Origin: Dyadobacter sp. CECT 9275
Lineage (GTDB): Bacteria; Bacteroidota; Bacteroidia; Cytophagales; Spirosomataceae
Direction of reading: 5' to 3'
Length of the DNA: 64,000 bases
NCBI RefSeq assembly: GCF_907164905.1
Contig: NZ_CAJRAF010000002.1
Coordinates: 1,674,001-1,738,000 of the forward strand
Part shown: positions 25,033 to 35,749 of the stretch, piece after piece
Layout: each line of letters begins with the position of its first letter
Numbering within the stretch: the stretch's first letter is position 1
The notes under the pieces: model-generated
The model's database searches: none
The model's input: the letters and a program-made list of their open reading frames with translations, nothing else
Told to the model about the DNA's origin: nothing
Translations under genes and position numbers: made by a program

Positions 25033-28000
25033 TTATGGGGCTGGAACAGAAGGACAAGTGTATTTTACCTGTAGCCTGGGTCGTTTGCTTGCATCGCTTG
25101 CCTCTTTGGAACTAAATATCAGAAACTGATATTCTACTTCATTTTTAAGTTTTATTGAAAGCCCAAATCGCTGATTTGGGGAAAGGTTAACCATATCCTG
25201 TATCAAATTTTTCACATCCAGATTTGCACTAAAATCCCATTTTTGAGTAATGCTAGGAACTCCAACCTGATTAGCCGTGGTCGTGCTGGGTTGATTAATC
25301 CAGGTTACTCCACTTTCGGACCAAGAGGAGGTTACCCTTTGAATCCAGAATTCATTTGTGTTGTGATTTTCACCTCTATCCAAACTAGCGCCCTGCTGGC
25401 TAACCCCTTTGAGCATAAGAGTGGCTGATACGATGGTTGCGCCCTGAGGTATCTGGGCTAGCTCTGAGAAGTTGATAAATGTTCTCAAAGTTGCAGCAAC
25501 ACCTGTATAAGTCCAGGCGCCGACGTTAAGTTCTGGAAGTGATCCATAGTTTGTTCCTGCGGCACTTGGATGTGACATAACGCGTGCATCCTGTACCTGA
25601 CTATAAGTTTCATCTGTGTTACAAATTATACTGAAATTAATAGTCTTGCTGCCAAGCTCCGTTGAACCATTAAATACCTTACCACGGATCTGATAAGAAC
25701 CAAGGGTTGGCGGGTAACCTCCGTCACGCCCGTTAAGACCGAATGGACCTCCATCGCTACCAGCAACATTATCAGGACCCCATCCAGAAGAAAAACCGCC
25801 AGGACCGTCCAGATTAATCTGTACCTTATCGTAGTAATTAGCCCCCGATGAATTCGTAACCTGACCGGCGACGGCAATAAACCAGTTGGCCTGCCCACCA
25901 CCGAAGCTGCTCAGCTGGATCTGATCTCCTTCTGCAAGATCCTTGATCTTCGTGCGGACTCCCGACACACCCGCTTTCCAGATCGAAAGTACGGGGATCA
26001 GAGGAGCGCTGCTGACAGTCACCGTAACGCTGGCATTCGCACTCACACATCCGTCTACAGTACAGGTCGCACTGTAAGTCTTTGTTGATGATGGAGATAC
26101 CGTTTTGGTCGTTCCTGTACCAAGGCCGTCAGACCACGTAATCGTGCCTGAGCAGTTGGAAGCAGTCAGCGTACTGCTGCCTCCTACACTAATAGTCGAC
26201 GGGCTCGCACTCAACACAGGTGTTGAGGGGGGCGTACAGCTGCCCGAACGGAAAAGACGGTTATCTGCAATGGACTGCTTGCTCAACCCGGGGCCAGCCC
26301 ACTGTAATTCAAGCCCAAATCCTCCGCCTCCCTGTGCAAGCAACAATTTAATAGCATGTTTACCAGCTTTCAGACAGATCGTCCCGGTTTGCTCAGGACT
26401 TGTCCCGTGGCAACCTTCATAAGATACCACCGTCTGGCTACCAATATAAAACACAGCTGCATCATCACTTCCCAGGTAAAATGTGTATTCTCCGTCTGCC
26501 GGTACATCCAGATAACCTGTAAATTCAAAACCAAAGTTTTCATCACGGTTCCTGTTCCCAAGAGAGAAGTTTGTCACATTCCCTGCCTTGACAACCGTTT
26601 GACCAGACAACGAACTCGTAGCACACCAATTCCCACCCACTGCACTTTCATAGTACTTGTAATTGAGCCCCGATGAAGTCCCCGATGGATTTTCAGCGTT
26701 TCGCGGATTAGAACATACAGCTTCACATCCCGATGTCTGAGTGACCGTAATCGCAGAGGAAGCTGTACTCACACAACTACCTACTGTACACGTTGCCGTA
26801 TAACTGCCCGCAATGCTTGTCGTATAGGTTGCCCCCGTACCCACCTGTGTACCGTCTTTATACCAGGTTACCGTACCGCTGCAGCCCGTGGCCGTAAGTG
26901 TTACCTGCTGGTTGGTCACAGAACAGACAGTAGTGCCCGAGGTTTTTGATATTGAAGGGGCTGAAGGAGTTGTACAGCTAACGCAATTCAGTGCATCTCC
27001 ATCCCACTTTACGCAAGATGATAAAATATTATCCGGAATACTTTTTCCAGTCAGAAGGCCTATCCAGTCCCGGTTGACACGGTTCTCCGTTCCGGCCCAG
27101 TAAGCAACAGGACAACCAGAGACAATACGGATCACCGCATTCGTGGAAGTAGTTCCAAGAACCTGGCCTTCGCTGAACGTATAACCAGAACAGGTTACAG
27201 GGTCACATCCTGAGGTTGCCGAAACAACGACAGCAGAGGAATTTCCACTCACACAACTACCATCCGTACACGTTGCCGTATAACTGCCCGCTATGCTTGT
27301 CGTATACGTTGCCCCCGTACCCACCGGTGTACCGTCTTTATACCAGGTTACCGTGCCACTGCAGCCCGTGGCCGTCAGCGCTACCTGCTGGTTAGTCGCA
27401 GAACATACCGTTGTACCGGAGGTCTTGCTGATCGTTGGGGCGCTGCACGAGCTGACAATACTGAAATTAATAGTCTTGCTGCCCAGTTCCGTTGAACCAT
27501 TAAATACCTTACCACGGATCTGATAAGAACCAAGGGTTGGAGCATAACCTCCGTCACGCCCGTTAAGACCGAATGGACCTCCATCGCTACCCGCAACATT
27601 ATCAGGACCCCATCCAGAAGAAAAACCGCCAGGACCGTCCAGATTAATCTGTACCTTATCGTAGTAATTAGCCCCCGATGAATTCGTAACCTGACCGGCG
27701 ATGGCAATAAACCAGTTGGCCTGCCCACCACCGAAGCTGCTCAGCTGGATCTGATCTCCTTCTGCAAGATCCTTGATCTTCGTGCGCACTCCCGATACAC
27801 CCGCTTTCCAGATCGAAAGTACGGGGATCAGAGGAGAGCTGCTGACAGTCACCGTAACGCTGGCATTCGCACTCACACATCCGTCTACAGTACAGGTCGC
27901 ACTGTAAGTCTTTGTTGATGATGGAGATACCGTTTTGGTCGTTCCTGTACCAAGGCCGTCAGACCACGTAATCGTGCCAGAGCAGTTGGATGCAGTCAGC

Positions 28001-31000
28001 GTACTGCTGCCTCCCACATTAATAGTCGACGGGCTCGCACTCAGCACAGGTGTTGAGGGGGGCGTACAGCTGCCCGAACGGAAAAGACGGTTATCTGCAA
28101 TGGACTGCTTGCTCAACCCGGGGCCAGCCCACTGTAATTCAAGCCCAAATCCTCCGCCTCCCTGTGCAAGCAGCATTTTAATAGCATGTTTACCAGCTTT
28201 CAGACAGATCGTCCCGGTTTGCTCAGGACTTGTACCGTGGCAACCTTCATAAGATACCACTGTCTGGCTACCAATATAAAACACAGCTGCATCATCGCTT
28301 CCAAGGTAAAATGTGTATTCTCCGTCTGCCGGTACATCCAGATAACCTGTAAATTCAAAACCAAAGTTTTCATCACGGTTCCTGTTCCCCAGAGAGAAGT
28401 TTGTCACATTCCCTGCCTTGACAACCGTTTGTCCGGACAACGAACTCGTAGCACACCAATTCCCACCCACTGCACTTTCATAGTACTTGTAATTGAGCCC
28501 CGATGAAGTCCCCGATGGATTTTCAGCGTTTCGCGGATTAGAACATACAGCTTCACATCCCGATGTCTGAGTGACCGTAATCGCAGAGGAAGCTGTACTC
28601 ACACAACTACCTACTGTACACGTTGCCGTATAACTGCCCGCAATGCTTGTCGTATAGGTTGCCCCCGTACCCACCTGTGTACCGTCTTTATACCAGGTTA
28701 CCGTACCGCTGCAGCCCGTGGCCGTAAGTGTTACCTGCTGGTTGGTCACAGAACAGACAGTAGTGCCCGAGGTTTTTGATATTGAAGGGGCTGAAGGAGT
28801 TGTACAGCTAACGCAATTCAGTGCATCTCCATCCCACTTTACGCAAGATGATAAAATATTATCCGGAATACTTTTTCCAGTCAGAAGGCCTATCCAGTCC
28901 CGGTTGACACGGTTCTCCGTTCCGGCCCAGTAAGCAACAGGACAACCAGAGACAATACGGATCACCGCATTCGTGGAAGTAGTTCCAAGAACCTGGCCTT
29001 CGCTGAACGTATAACCAGAACAGGTTACAGGGTCACATCCTGAGGTTGCCGAAACAACGACAGCAGAGGAATTTCCACTCACACAACTACCATCCGTACA
29101 CGTTGCCGTATAACTGCCCGCTATGCTTGTCGTATACGTTGCCCCCGTACCCACCGGTGTACCGTCTTTATACCAGGTTACCGTGCCACTGCAGCCCGTG
29201 GCCGTCAGCGCTACCTGCTGGTTAGTCGCAGAACATACCGTTGTACCGGAGGTCTTGCTGATCGTTGGGGCGCTGCACGAGCTGACAATACTGAAATTAA
29301 TAGTCTTGCTGCCCAGTTCCGTTGAACCATTAAATACCTTACCACGGATCTGATAAGAACCAAGGGTTGGAGCATAACCTCCGTCACGCCCGTTAAGACC
29401 GAATGGACCTCCATCGCTACCCGCAACATTATCAGGACCCCATCCCGAAGAAAAACCACCAGGACCGTCCAGATTAATCTGTACCTTATCGTAGTAATTA
29501 GCCCCCGATGAATTCGTAACCTGACCGGCGATGGCAATAAACCAGTTGGCCTGCCCACCACCGAAGCTGCTCAGCTGGATCTGATCTCCTTCTGCAAGAT
29601 CCTTGATCTTCGTGCGCACTCCCGATACACCCGCTTTCCAGATCGAAAGTACGGGGATCAGAGGAGAGCTGCTGACAGTCACCGTAACGCTGGCATTCGC
29701 ACTCACACATCCGTCTACAGTACAGGTCGCACTGTAAGTCTTTGTTGATGATGGAGATACCGTTTTGGTCGTTCCTGTACCAAGGCCGTCAGACCACGTA
29801 ATCGTGCCAGAGCAGTTGGATGCAGTCAGCGTACTGCTGCCTCCCACATTAATAGTCGACGGGCTCGCACTCAGCACAGGTGTTGAGGGGGGCGTACAGC
29901 TGCCCGAACGGAAAAGACGGTTATCTGCAATGGACTGCTTGCTCAACCCGGGGCCAGCCCACTGTAATTCAAGCCCAAATCCTCCGCCTCCCTGTGCAAG
30001 CAGCATTTTAATAGCATGTTTACCAGCTTTCAGACAGATCGTCCCGGTTTGCTCAGGACTTGTACCGTGGCAACCTTCATAAGATACCACTGTCTGGCTA
30101 CCAATATAAAACACAGCTGCATCATCGCTTCCAAGGTAAAATGTGTATTCTCCGTCTGCCGGTACATCCAGATAACCTGTAAATTCAAAACCAAAGTTTT
30201 CATCACGGTTCCTGTTCCCCAGAGAGAAGTTTGTCACATTCCCTGCCTTGACAACCGTTTGTCCGGACAACGAACTCGTAGCACACCAATTCCCACCCAC
30301 TGCACTTTCATAGTACTTGTAATTGAGCCCCGATGAAGTCCCCGATGGATTTTCAGCGTTTCGCGGATTAGAACATACAGCTTCACATCCAGATGTCTGC
30401 GTGACCGCAATCGCAGAGGAAGCTGTACTCACACAACTACCTACTGTACACGTTGCCGTATAACTGCCCGGCAGGTTCGTGGTGTACGTTGCCCCGGTAC
30501 CCACCTGTGTACCGTCTTTATACCAGGTTACCGTACCACTGCAGCCCGTAGCCGTAAGTGTTACCTGCTGGTTGGTCGCAGAACAGACAGTAGTGCCCGA
30601 GGTTTTTGATATTGAAGGGGCGGAGGGAGTTGTACAGCTAACGCAATTCAAAGCATCACCATCCCACTTCACGCAGGACGACAGAACATTATCAGGAATA
30701 CTCTTGCCTGTCATCAGGCCTATCCAGTCCCGGTTGACACGATTCTCCGTTCCGGCCCAGTACGCAACAGGACAACCCGAGACAATACGGATCACGGCAT
30801 TCGTGGAAGTAGTTCCAAGAACCTGGCCTTCGGTGAACGTATAACCGGAACAGGTTACAGGGTCACATCCTGAGGTTGCCGAAACAACGACAGCAGAAGA
30901 ATTTCCACTCACACAACTACCATCCGTACACGTTGCCGTATAACTGCCCGCTATGCTTGTCGTATACGTTGCTCCCGTACCCACCTGTGTACCGTCTTTA

Positions 31001-34000
31001 TACCAGGTTACCGTGCCACTGCAGCCCGTGGCCGTCAGCGTTACCTGCTGATTAGTCGCAGAACATACCGTTGTACCGGAGGTTTTTGATATCGAAGGAG
31101 CTGTACAGGAATTAACAATACTGAAATTAATAGTCTTGCTGCCAAGCTCCGTTGAACCATTGAATACCTTGCCACGGATCTGATAAGAACCAAGGGTTGG
31201 CGGGTAACCTCCGTCACGCCCGTTAAGACCGAATGGACCTCCATCGCTACCAGCAACATTATCAGGACCCCATCCAGAAGAAAAACCGCCAGGACCGTCC
31301 AGATTAATCTGTACCTTATCGTAGTAATTAGCCCCCGATGAATTCGTAACCTGACCGGCGATGGCAATAAACCAGTTGGCCTGCCCACCACCGAAGCTGC
31401 TCTGCTGGATCTGATCTCCTTCTGCAAGATCCTTGATCTTCGTGCGGACTCCCGATACACCCGCTTTCCAGATCGAAAGTACGGGGATCAGAGGAGAGCT
31501 GCTGACACTCACCGTAACGCTGGCATTCGCACTCACACATCCGTCTACAGTACAGGTCGCAGTGTAAGTTTTTGTTGATGATGGAGATACCGTTTTGGTC
31601 GTTCCTGTACCAAGGCCGTCAGACCACGTAATCGTGCCTGAGCAGTTGGAAGCAGTCAGCGTACTGCTGCCTCCTACACTAATAGTCGACGGGCTCGCAC
31701 TCAACACAGGTGTTGAGGGGGGCGTACAGCTAACGCAATTCAAAACATCTCCATCCCACTTCACGCAGGAGGACAGAATATTATCAGGAATAGTCTTTCC
31801 TGTCAGAAGACCTATCCAGTCCCGGTTGACACGGTTCTCCGTTCCGGCCCAGTAAGCAACAGGACAACCCGAGACAATACGGATCACGACATTCGTGGAA
31901 GTAGTTCCAAGAACCTGGCCTTCGCTGAACGTATAACCAGAACAGGTTACAGGGTCACATCCTGAGGTTGCCGAAACAACGACAGCAGAGGAAGCTACGC
32001 TCACCAAGCTGCCCACAGTACAGGTTGCGGTGTAACTGCCGGCAACGCTTGTCGTATGTGTTGTCCCTGTGCCTACCTGTGTGCCATCCTTATACCAGGT
32101 AACCGCACCGCTGCAGTTCGTTGCTGTGAGTGTTACCTGCTGGCTGGTGGCAGAGCACACCGTCGTACCAGAAGTCTTACTGATTGTGGGGGGACTGGGT
32201 TGAGAAATTTCACTTGTTTCGACACACACTTTCTTTGTACGAAAAATACCATTGGGGCCTCCGAATATCTGAAAAGTATTCTTACCTGCCACAAGAGAAG
32301 CATTGACGGTAACTTCCTGATAGTTCTCTGATCCTGCTGTATATGCAAAACTCAAAGACTGACTTGCCCCCCCGTTGATCTTAATGCTTCCTGTAGCAAT
32401 TGATGAAGCCTGCGACCGATTATAGGTAATCTTAATCGTATAAGTTCCTGCAGTCGGGACATTAATCGTGTAGGTATAATTTTCAGGAGTATTATTGTAA
32501 AAGGCCACTGATTCCGCACTACAGCCACTGGGAACTTGTGGATCATAAGGATCTATAAGCGGCAAAGTCGGGCAGCCTTCATTATTTTTAAGATTGTAGG
32601 TAAAGGACTGAACCAGGTTATTTTTATAATCCCGGATTTCCGAAAGGCGGTTGAAGTTATCGTAGGAATACCTGGTTTCCAACTGATTAGGGTCAGTAAT
32701 TTTTGATACACCAATCAGCGGGTAGGTATATTCAAAGGTGGTTGTTTGATTCCCTATCGTTTTTGATTTCAACAATCCTGTTTCGTCGGTGGTACCCCAT
32801 GTATAACTTTGGGTGATACCATCAGACGCCGTAAACTGTTTCGGTTCTCCATTGGTAGTATAGCCATCAGTACCAAAATCAACAACTAAATCGGTGTATT
32901 TATTGTCATAAGTGAAAGTTCCATTATCGGTTTTGGATAAATTTATTCCGGATACAGGTGATAAATTACTGAACCGGTATGTTTTTTCCACCTGGATATT
33001 ATTAAATCCCGGATTGGCTCCATATCTCCGGTACAAATTAATGTAACCATCCACCATGGCATCGGTACCGTTTTCGTCATTCCATATTTGCTGCTCAACC
33101 GGAGTTCCCTGCATGCCCAGGGCTTTCATAGCATAGAGACTTGCCGCGGGTTCTCCTACAGCTGACACCTGGTTGGAATAATCATAAGCATATTTATTCA
33201 GGGTCCTGGTAGTCTCACCGTTCCCCTTTGTTTTAATCTCTGTTGGCAAGCCTATGCCATTGTAGGTATATTCCGTTGTGGCAAGGGTAAACTTCGTCGG
33301 GTCCGTTTCATCATATTGATAAAGCTCTTCTTTTTCCGGCTTGTATTGGTAGGCATGATAGCCGTATGGGGCAGCTAAATAGCTAATTACAGTTTGATAG
33401 GTCGGGTCACCACCCGTACCATTTACCGAAATTTTGAAGTCATACATTGAAGCCTTTGCCGACTTTATAAATTGATCAGATAATTTTTTATAAGTTATCT
33501 CTCGTTTGCTGACTAATTTTGAACCATTCTGTACGGCGTGTTTTTCCTCTGATAATAATTTCCCCCTTTCAATTGATTTGTCGATCTGCGGATCATAGAT
33601 ATTTCCTTCCGTCCCCCATTTGTTCGATTCGAGAGTATAGTCATCCATATGACTTCCATCCTCCGATTCGTAATTAGTATATTTATATACCGTATAACTC
33701 TGATCACTATTTGTTTCTTTGACTTCTCTGTATCCAATATGACTGCCCAGACTGTTGGCACTCATTGGTAGTGTATTTGAAATCATAAAAAAGTTTCTTG
33801 CATAAGTCAAGGCATGGCCCCCATCTTTGTCAGCAGCCCTGAGGACTGAAAGCCATTGATACTGGTGTAATCCATTACCAATCCCGCTGGAACCGCCATT
33901 CCACTCATACGAATATGATTTTTCATTTACGCTATTACCCGTGCTTATGATTTTTTTTATTCGCAGCCCCCCTACGCCCTGAGTCAATGCCGGGGTAAGA

Positions 34001-35718
34001 GAGAAGCTACCGTCCGTATTAACCGTTTTATATTTATAAATGGTGTGAGGCTCATAAATAAACTCGGTTTTGCCACCAGTCGGATATATTATTTCTTTCA
34101 GGCTGCCAGCATTAAGTACATTAATATTTGTCGAGGGTTGCTTATGATTAAAATAATTATCCTTATTTGCTTCTATGTCAATATATTTAAATGCAGTATT
34201 ATTATTGTAAAAACCCCAGTGATCGGTTTGATCATATTCGTCGAAGTATTCAGGTAAATTATCTTCATTGTGGTAGCTAAGATTAAAATTATTCTTACAG
34301 TCACCATCTTTCACAGACACTTTTTTCAGCATTAACCTGTGGTCAGCTGAGTTATTGTAGCCTAGTTCAATATTTTGAATGGTTTTACCATCCTTTTGTT
34401 TGACAACAATATTGTCAAGTTTTTTCCAAATTAGTTCATTGATAATGTATGGTATTTGTTGTGTTAAGGTTTTACCGGCGATTTCAGTTGGGTTATCAAA
34501 ATCAAAATAGGTAAATAGATTGTAAAGGTTGTCTTCTTCACTGGTTGCCTGCATTCCTTCCGGACTTTCAAGCCAGTCAACATACCCTTTTAAGACCCTC
34601 TCCGGATATTTTAATTCTGTGGAATTAGAGCAGGAAAAGTCAACAGTCCCTTTTGGAAACGTGATTTTATTCAAGTAAACCGGGCGGATAAGATTACCCG
34701 AGTGTTTTTTCAGTTTCGACCAATTCGATTGCACACTTGACGTTCCTCCGCTTGCATAGCCGGCTATATCATAGGTCATGCTCCCGGTTTGATAGGAGTT
34801 ATTGAACGATGCTATAAATTTACCCTCATTTTGGGCAGCATAAGTAAAGTTAACGGCAAGCCCTTCAGGAGTTTCAATTTTGGTAAGAAACCATGTGTCT
34901 GCAACCCAGATGTGATCTCTTTCGTCAAAAAAAGAGGTGCTATATTCAATGGCCGAATTTGTTCCGCCGAAAGAAAATTTCATCCCGTCAGCAGTAGTTA
35001 TTACAAACCCTCCAAACGTATTTTGCAATGCGAAAGGGCCCCGGTGTCCGGCCGTAATTTCTTCCGGAACAGCAAGCAGGCCCTGATCCTGAATCTTCAT
35101 CTCAGAATCCGACACAACCTGCCAGTCCCCAAGATGGCTTTTGTAGAATTTCCCGGAATACCCCAAAAAATTAAATGAAAATTCGTCAGGTTCGGTATCA
35201 TAAAAAATACCAAAATCTATTTTAGCCTGAAGAATATTAACAAGCCCTGGCTTTTCGTTCCAATTAGTTGCAGCAAGTGCGCCTGTATGATGGTTATAAC
35301 CATATTTACCCACATTTCCATTGGCCAGGACCCAGTGTTCATCATTTGCTCCCTTCACGGTCCTTGTTATCGCTCCTCCCGCGTTCAAATTCCAATTCAG
35401 TCCCACCCATCCCGGATGCTGATTGACCCGTACACCCGAAGCATGATAACTCAGGCTGATTGGCACTTTAATTTTGCCTTCATCTATCGTGTAAACAGGG
35501 ATGTCAATATTGGGCGTTCCTGTATACAGCGACACAGGGACTTCACCATACATCCCCAGACTCGCCGCGTTGGGGCTTGGCATATTGACATTCGGTTTTT
35601 GGTATTGTGCGAATGTTAAGCCGTTACTTAAAAACGAAACAATTATTGTCGCAAATAATCCTTTAAGAAGGCTTGTATATCCTTCTGTAGGAAATGTCCA
35701 TAGTAAAACTTTTTTCAT
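25033..35718 (-). CDS. Giant 3561-residue secreted protein: RHS-like N-terminus, Ig/PA14 repeats, DNRLRE end
   Basis: A signal peptide (about 1-38) leads into an RHS-type N-terminal region of about 1000 residues: MPSPNAASLGMYGEVPVSLY, PISLSYHASGVRVNQHPGWV, NWNLNAGGAITR, then YD-repeat text such as TRYSYDNFNRLSEIRDYKNN near 1020. No RHS core motif follows. Around 1064-1165 is a CBM6-like segment. Next come seven Ig-like segments starting SKTSGTTVC, four SGYTFxEGQVLGTT modules, four STPVLSASP modules, four unnamed 125-residue modules (IWKAGVSGVRTKIKDL) and three PA14 domains (NYKYYESAVGGNWC ... YTFYLGSDDAAVFYIG). The last 190 residues are a DNRLRE-like domain (LRTFINFSELAQIPQGATIV). There is no T9SS sorting domain. 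The end, CPSVPAP, resembles the start of another Ig repeat, suggesting truncation. It follows the 902-residue gene by 31 bp, probably in one operon. Likely a huge surface or secreted carbohydrate-binding protein. Confidence 0.85.
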   Translation of the reverse strand: MKKVLLWTFPTEGYTSLLKGLFATIIVSFLSNGLTFAQYQKPNVNMPSPNAASLGMYGEVPVSLYTGTPNIDIPVYTIDEGKIKVPISLSYHASGVRVNQHPGWVGLNWNLNAGGAITRTVKGANDEHWVLANGNVGKYGYNHHTGALAATNWNEKPGLVNILQAKIDFGIFYDTEPDEFSFNFLGYSGKFYKSHLGDWQVVSDSEMKIQDQGLLAVPEEITAGHRGPFALQNTFGGFVITTADGMKFSFGGTNSAIEYSTSFFDERDHIWVADTWFLTKIETPEGLAVNFTYAAQNEGKFIASFNNSYQTGSMTYDIAGYASGGTSSVQSNWSKLKKHSGNLIRPVYLNKITFPKGTVDFSCSNSTELKYPERVLKGYVDWLESPEGMQATSEEDNLYNLFTYFDFDNPTEIAGKTLTQQIPYIINELIWKKLDNIVVKQKDGKTIQNIELGYNNSADHRLMLKKVSVKDGDCKNNFNLSYHNEDNLPEYFDEYDQTDHWGFYNNNTAFKYIDIEANKDNYFNHKQPSTNINVLNAGSLKEIIYPTGGKTEFIYEPHTIYKYKTVNTDGSFSLTPALTQGVGGLRIKKIISTGNSVNEKSYSYEWNGGSSGIGNGLHQYQWLSVLRAADKDGGHALTYARNFFMISNTLPMSANSLGSHIGYREVKETNSDQSYTVYKYTNYESEDGSHMDDYTLESNKWGTEGNIYDPQIDKSIERGKLLSEEKHAVQNGSKLVSKREITYKKLSDQFIKSAKASMYDFKISVNGTGGDPTYQTVISYLAAPYGYHAYQYKPEKEELYQYDETDPTKFTLATTEYTYNGIGLPTEIKTKGNGETTRTLNKYAYDYSNQVSAVGEPAASLYAMKALGMQGTPVEQQIWNDENGTDAMVDGYINLYRRYGANPGFNNIQVEKTYRFSNLSPVSGINLSKTDNGTFTYDNKYTDLVVDFGTDGYTTNGEPKQFTASDGITQSYTWGTTDETGLLKSKTIGNQTTTFEYTYPLIGVSKITDPNQLETRYSYDNFNRLSEIRDYKNNLVQSFTYNLKNNEGCPTLPLIDPYDPQVPSGCSAESVAFYNNTPENYTYTINVPTAGTYTIKITYNRSQASSIATGSIKINGGASQSLSFAYTAGSENYQEVTVNASLVAGKNTFQIFGGPNGIFRTKKVCVETSEISQPSPPTISKTSGTTVCSATSQQVTLTATNCSGAVTWYKDGTQVGTGTTHTTSVAGSYTATCTVGSLVSVASSAVVVSATSGCDPVTCSGYTFSEGQVLGTTSTNVVIRIVSGCPVAYWAGTENRVNRDWIGLLTGKTIPDNILSSCVKWDGDVLNCVSCTPPSTPVLSASPSTISVGGSSTLTASNCSGTITWSDGLGTGTTKTVSPSSTKTYTATCTVDGCVSANASVTVSVSSSPLIPVLSIWKAGVSGVRTKIKDLAEGDQIQQSSFGGGQANWFIAIAGQVTNSSGANYYDKVQINLDGPGGFSSGWGPDNVAGSDGGPFGLNGRDGGYPPTLGSYQIRGKVFNGSTELGSKTINFSIVNSCTAPSISKTSGTTVCSATNQQVTLTATGCSGTVTWYKDGTQVGTGATYTTSIAGSYTATCTDGSCVSGNSSAVVVSATSGCDPVTCSGYTFTEGQVLGTTSTNAVIRIVSGCPVAYWAGTENRVNRDWIGLMTGKSIPDNVLSSCVKWDGDALNCVSCTTPSAPSISKTSGTTVCSATNQQVTLTATGCSGTVTWYKDGTQVGTGATYTTNLPGSYTATCTVGSCVSTASSAIAVTQTSGCEAVCSNPRNAENPSGTSSGLNYKYYESAVGGNWCATSSLSGQTVVKAGNVTNFSLGNRNRDENFGFEFTGYLDVPADGEYTFYLGSDDAAVFYIGSQTVVSYEGCHGTSPEQTGTICLKAGKHAIKMLLAQGGGGFGLELQWAGPGLSKQSIADNRLFRSGSCTPPSTPVLSASPSTINVGGSSTLTASNCSGTITWSDGLGTGTTKTVSPSSTKTYSATCTVDGCVSANASVTVTVSSSPLIPVLSIWKAGVSGVRTKIKDLAEGDQIQLSSFGGGQANWFIAIAGQVTNSSGANYYDKVQINLDGPGGFSSGWGPDNVAGSDGGPFGLNGRDGGYAPTLGSYQIRGKVFNGSTELGSKTINFSIVSSCSAPTISKTSGTTVCSATNQQVALTATGCSGTVTWYKDGTPVGTGATYTTSIAGSYTATCTDGSCVSGNSSAVVVSATSGCDPVTCSGYTFSEGQVLGTTSTNAVIRIVSGCPVAYWAGTENRVNRDWIGLLTGKSIPDNILSSCVKWDGDALNCVSCTTPSAPSISKTSGTTVCSVTNQQVTLTATGCSGTVTWYKDGTQVGTGATYTTSIAGSYTATCTVGSCVSTASSAITVTQTSGCEAVCSNPRNAENPSGTSSGLNYKYYESAVGGNWCATSSLSGQTVVKAGNVTNFSLGNRNRDENFGFEFTGYLDVPADGEYTFYLGSDDAAVFYIGSQTVVSYEGCHGTSPEQTGTICLKAGKHAIKMLLAQGGGGFGLELQWAGPGLSKQSIADNRLFRSGSCTPPSTPVLSASPSTINVGGSSTLTASNCSGTITWSDGLGTGTTKTVSPSSTKTYSATCTVDGCVSANASVTVTVSSSPLIPVLSIWKAGVSGVRTKIKDLAEGDQIQLSSFGGGQANWFIAIAGQVTNSSGANYYDKVQINLDGPGGFSSGWGPDNVAGSDGGPFGLNGRDGGYAPTLGSYQIRGKVFNGSTELGSKTINFSIVSSCSAPTISKTSGTTVCSATNQQVALTATGCSGTVTWYKDGTPVGTGATYTTSIAGSYTATCTDGSCVSGNSSAVVVSATSGCDPVTCSGYTFSEGQVLGTTSTNAVIRIVSGCPVAYWAGTENRVNRDWIGLLTGKSIPDNILSSCVKWDGDALNCVSCTTPSAPSISKTSGTTVCSVTNQQVTLTATGCSGTVTWYKDGTQVGTGATYTTSIAGSYTATCTVGSCVSTASSAITVTQTSGCEAVCSNPRNAENPSGTSSGLNYKYYESAVGGNWCATSSLSGQTVVKAGNVTNFSLGNRNRDENFGFEFTGYLDVPADGEYTFYLGSDDAAVFYIGSQTVVSYEGCHGTSPEQTGTICLKAGKHAIKLLLAQGGGGFGLELQWAGPGLSKQSIADNRLFRSGSCTPPSTPVLSASPSTISVGGSSTLTASNCSGTITWSDGLGTGTTKTVSPSSTKTYSATCTVDGCVSANASVTVTVSSAPLIPVLSIWKAGVSGVRTKIKDLAEGDQIQLSSFGGGQANWFIAVAGQVTNSSGANYYDKVQINLDGPGGFSSGWGPDNVAGSDGGPFGLNGRDGGYPPTLGSYQIRGKVFNGSTELGSKTINFSIICNTDETYSQVQDARVMSHPSAAGTNYGSLPELNVGAWTYTGVAATLRTFINFSELAQIPQGATIVSATLMLKGVSQQGASLDRGENHNTNEFWIQRVTSSWSESGVTWINQPSTTTANQVGVPSITQKWDFSANLDVKNLIQDMVNLSPNQRFGLSIKLKNEVEYQFLIFSSKEASDASKRPRLQVKYTCPSVPAP
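26105..31594 (-). repeat. Three 1830-bp near-identical tandem repeats in the giant gene
   Basis: The same landmark (start of the gtcgttcctgtaccaaggcc block) recurs at about 26105, 27935, 29765 and 31595, exactly 1830 bp (610 residues) apart. In the regions I compared, the copies around 26.6-28.5 and 28.4-30.4 kb differ by only a few bases, while the third unit (29.8-31.6 kb) diverges more. The most N-terminal partial unit lacks the PA14 domain. High identity implies recent expansion or gene conversion, and copy number may vary between strains or be collapsed in short-read assemblies. Confidence 0.9.
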
Positions 35719-35749
35719 AGAGGGTAAGAGCAGATCTTTAATATGCGGA

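Noticed and set aside
26105..31594. Possible CRISPR or transposon array because of long direct repeats
   Set aside because: Repeats are 1830 bp, in frame and fully coding; no short repeat/spacer pattern.
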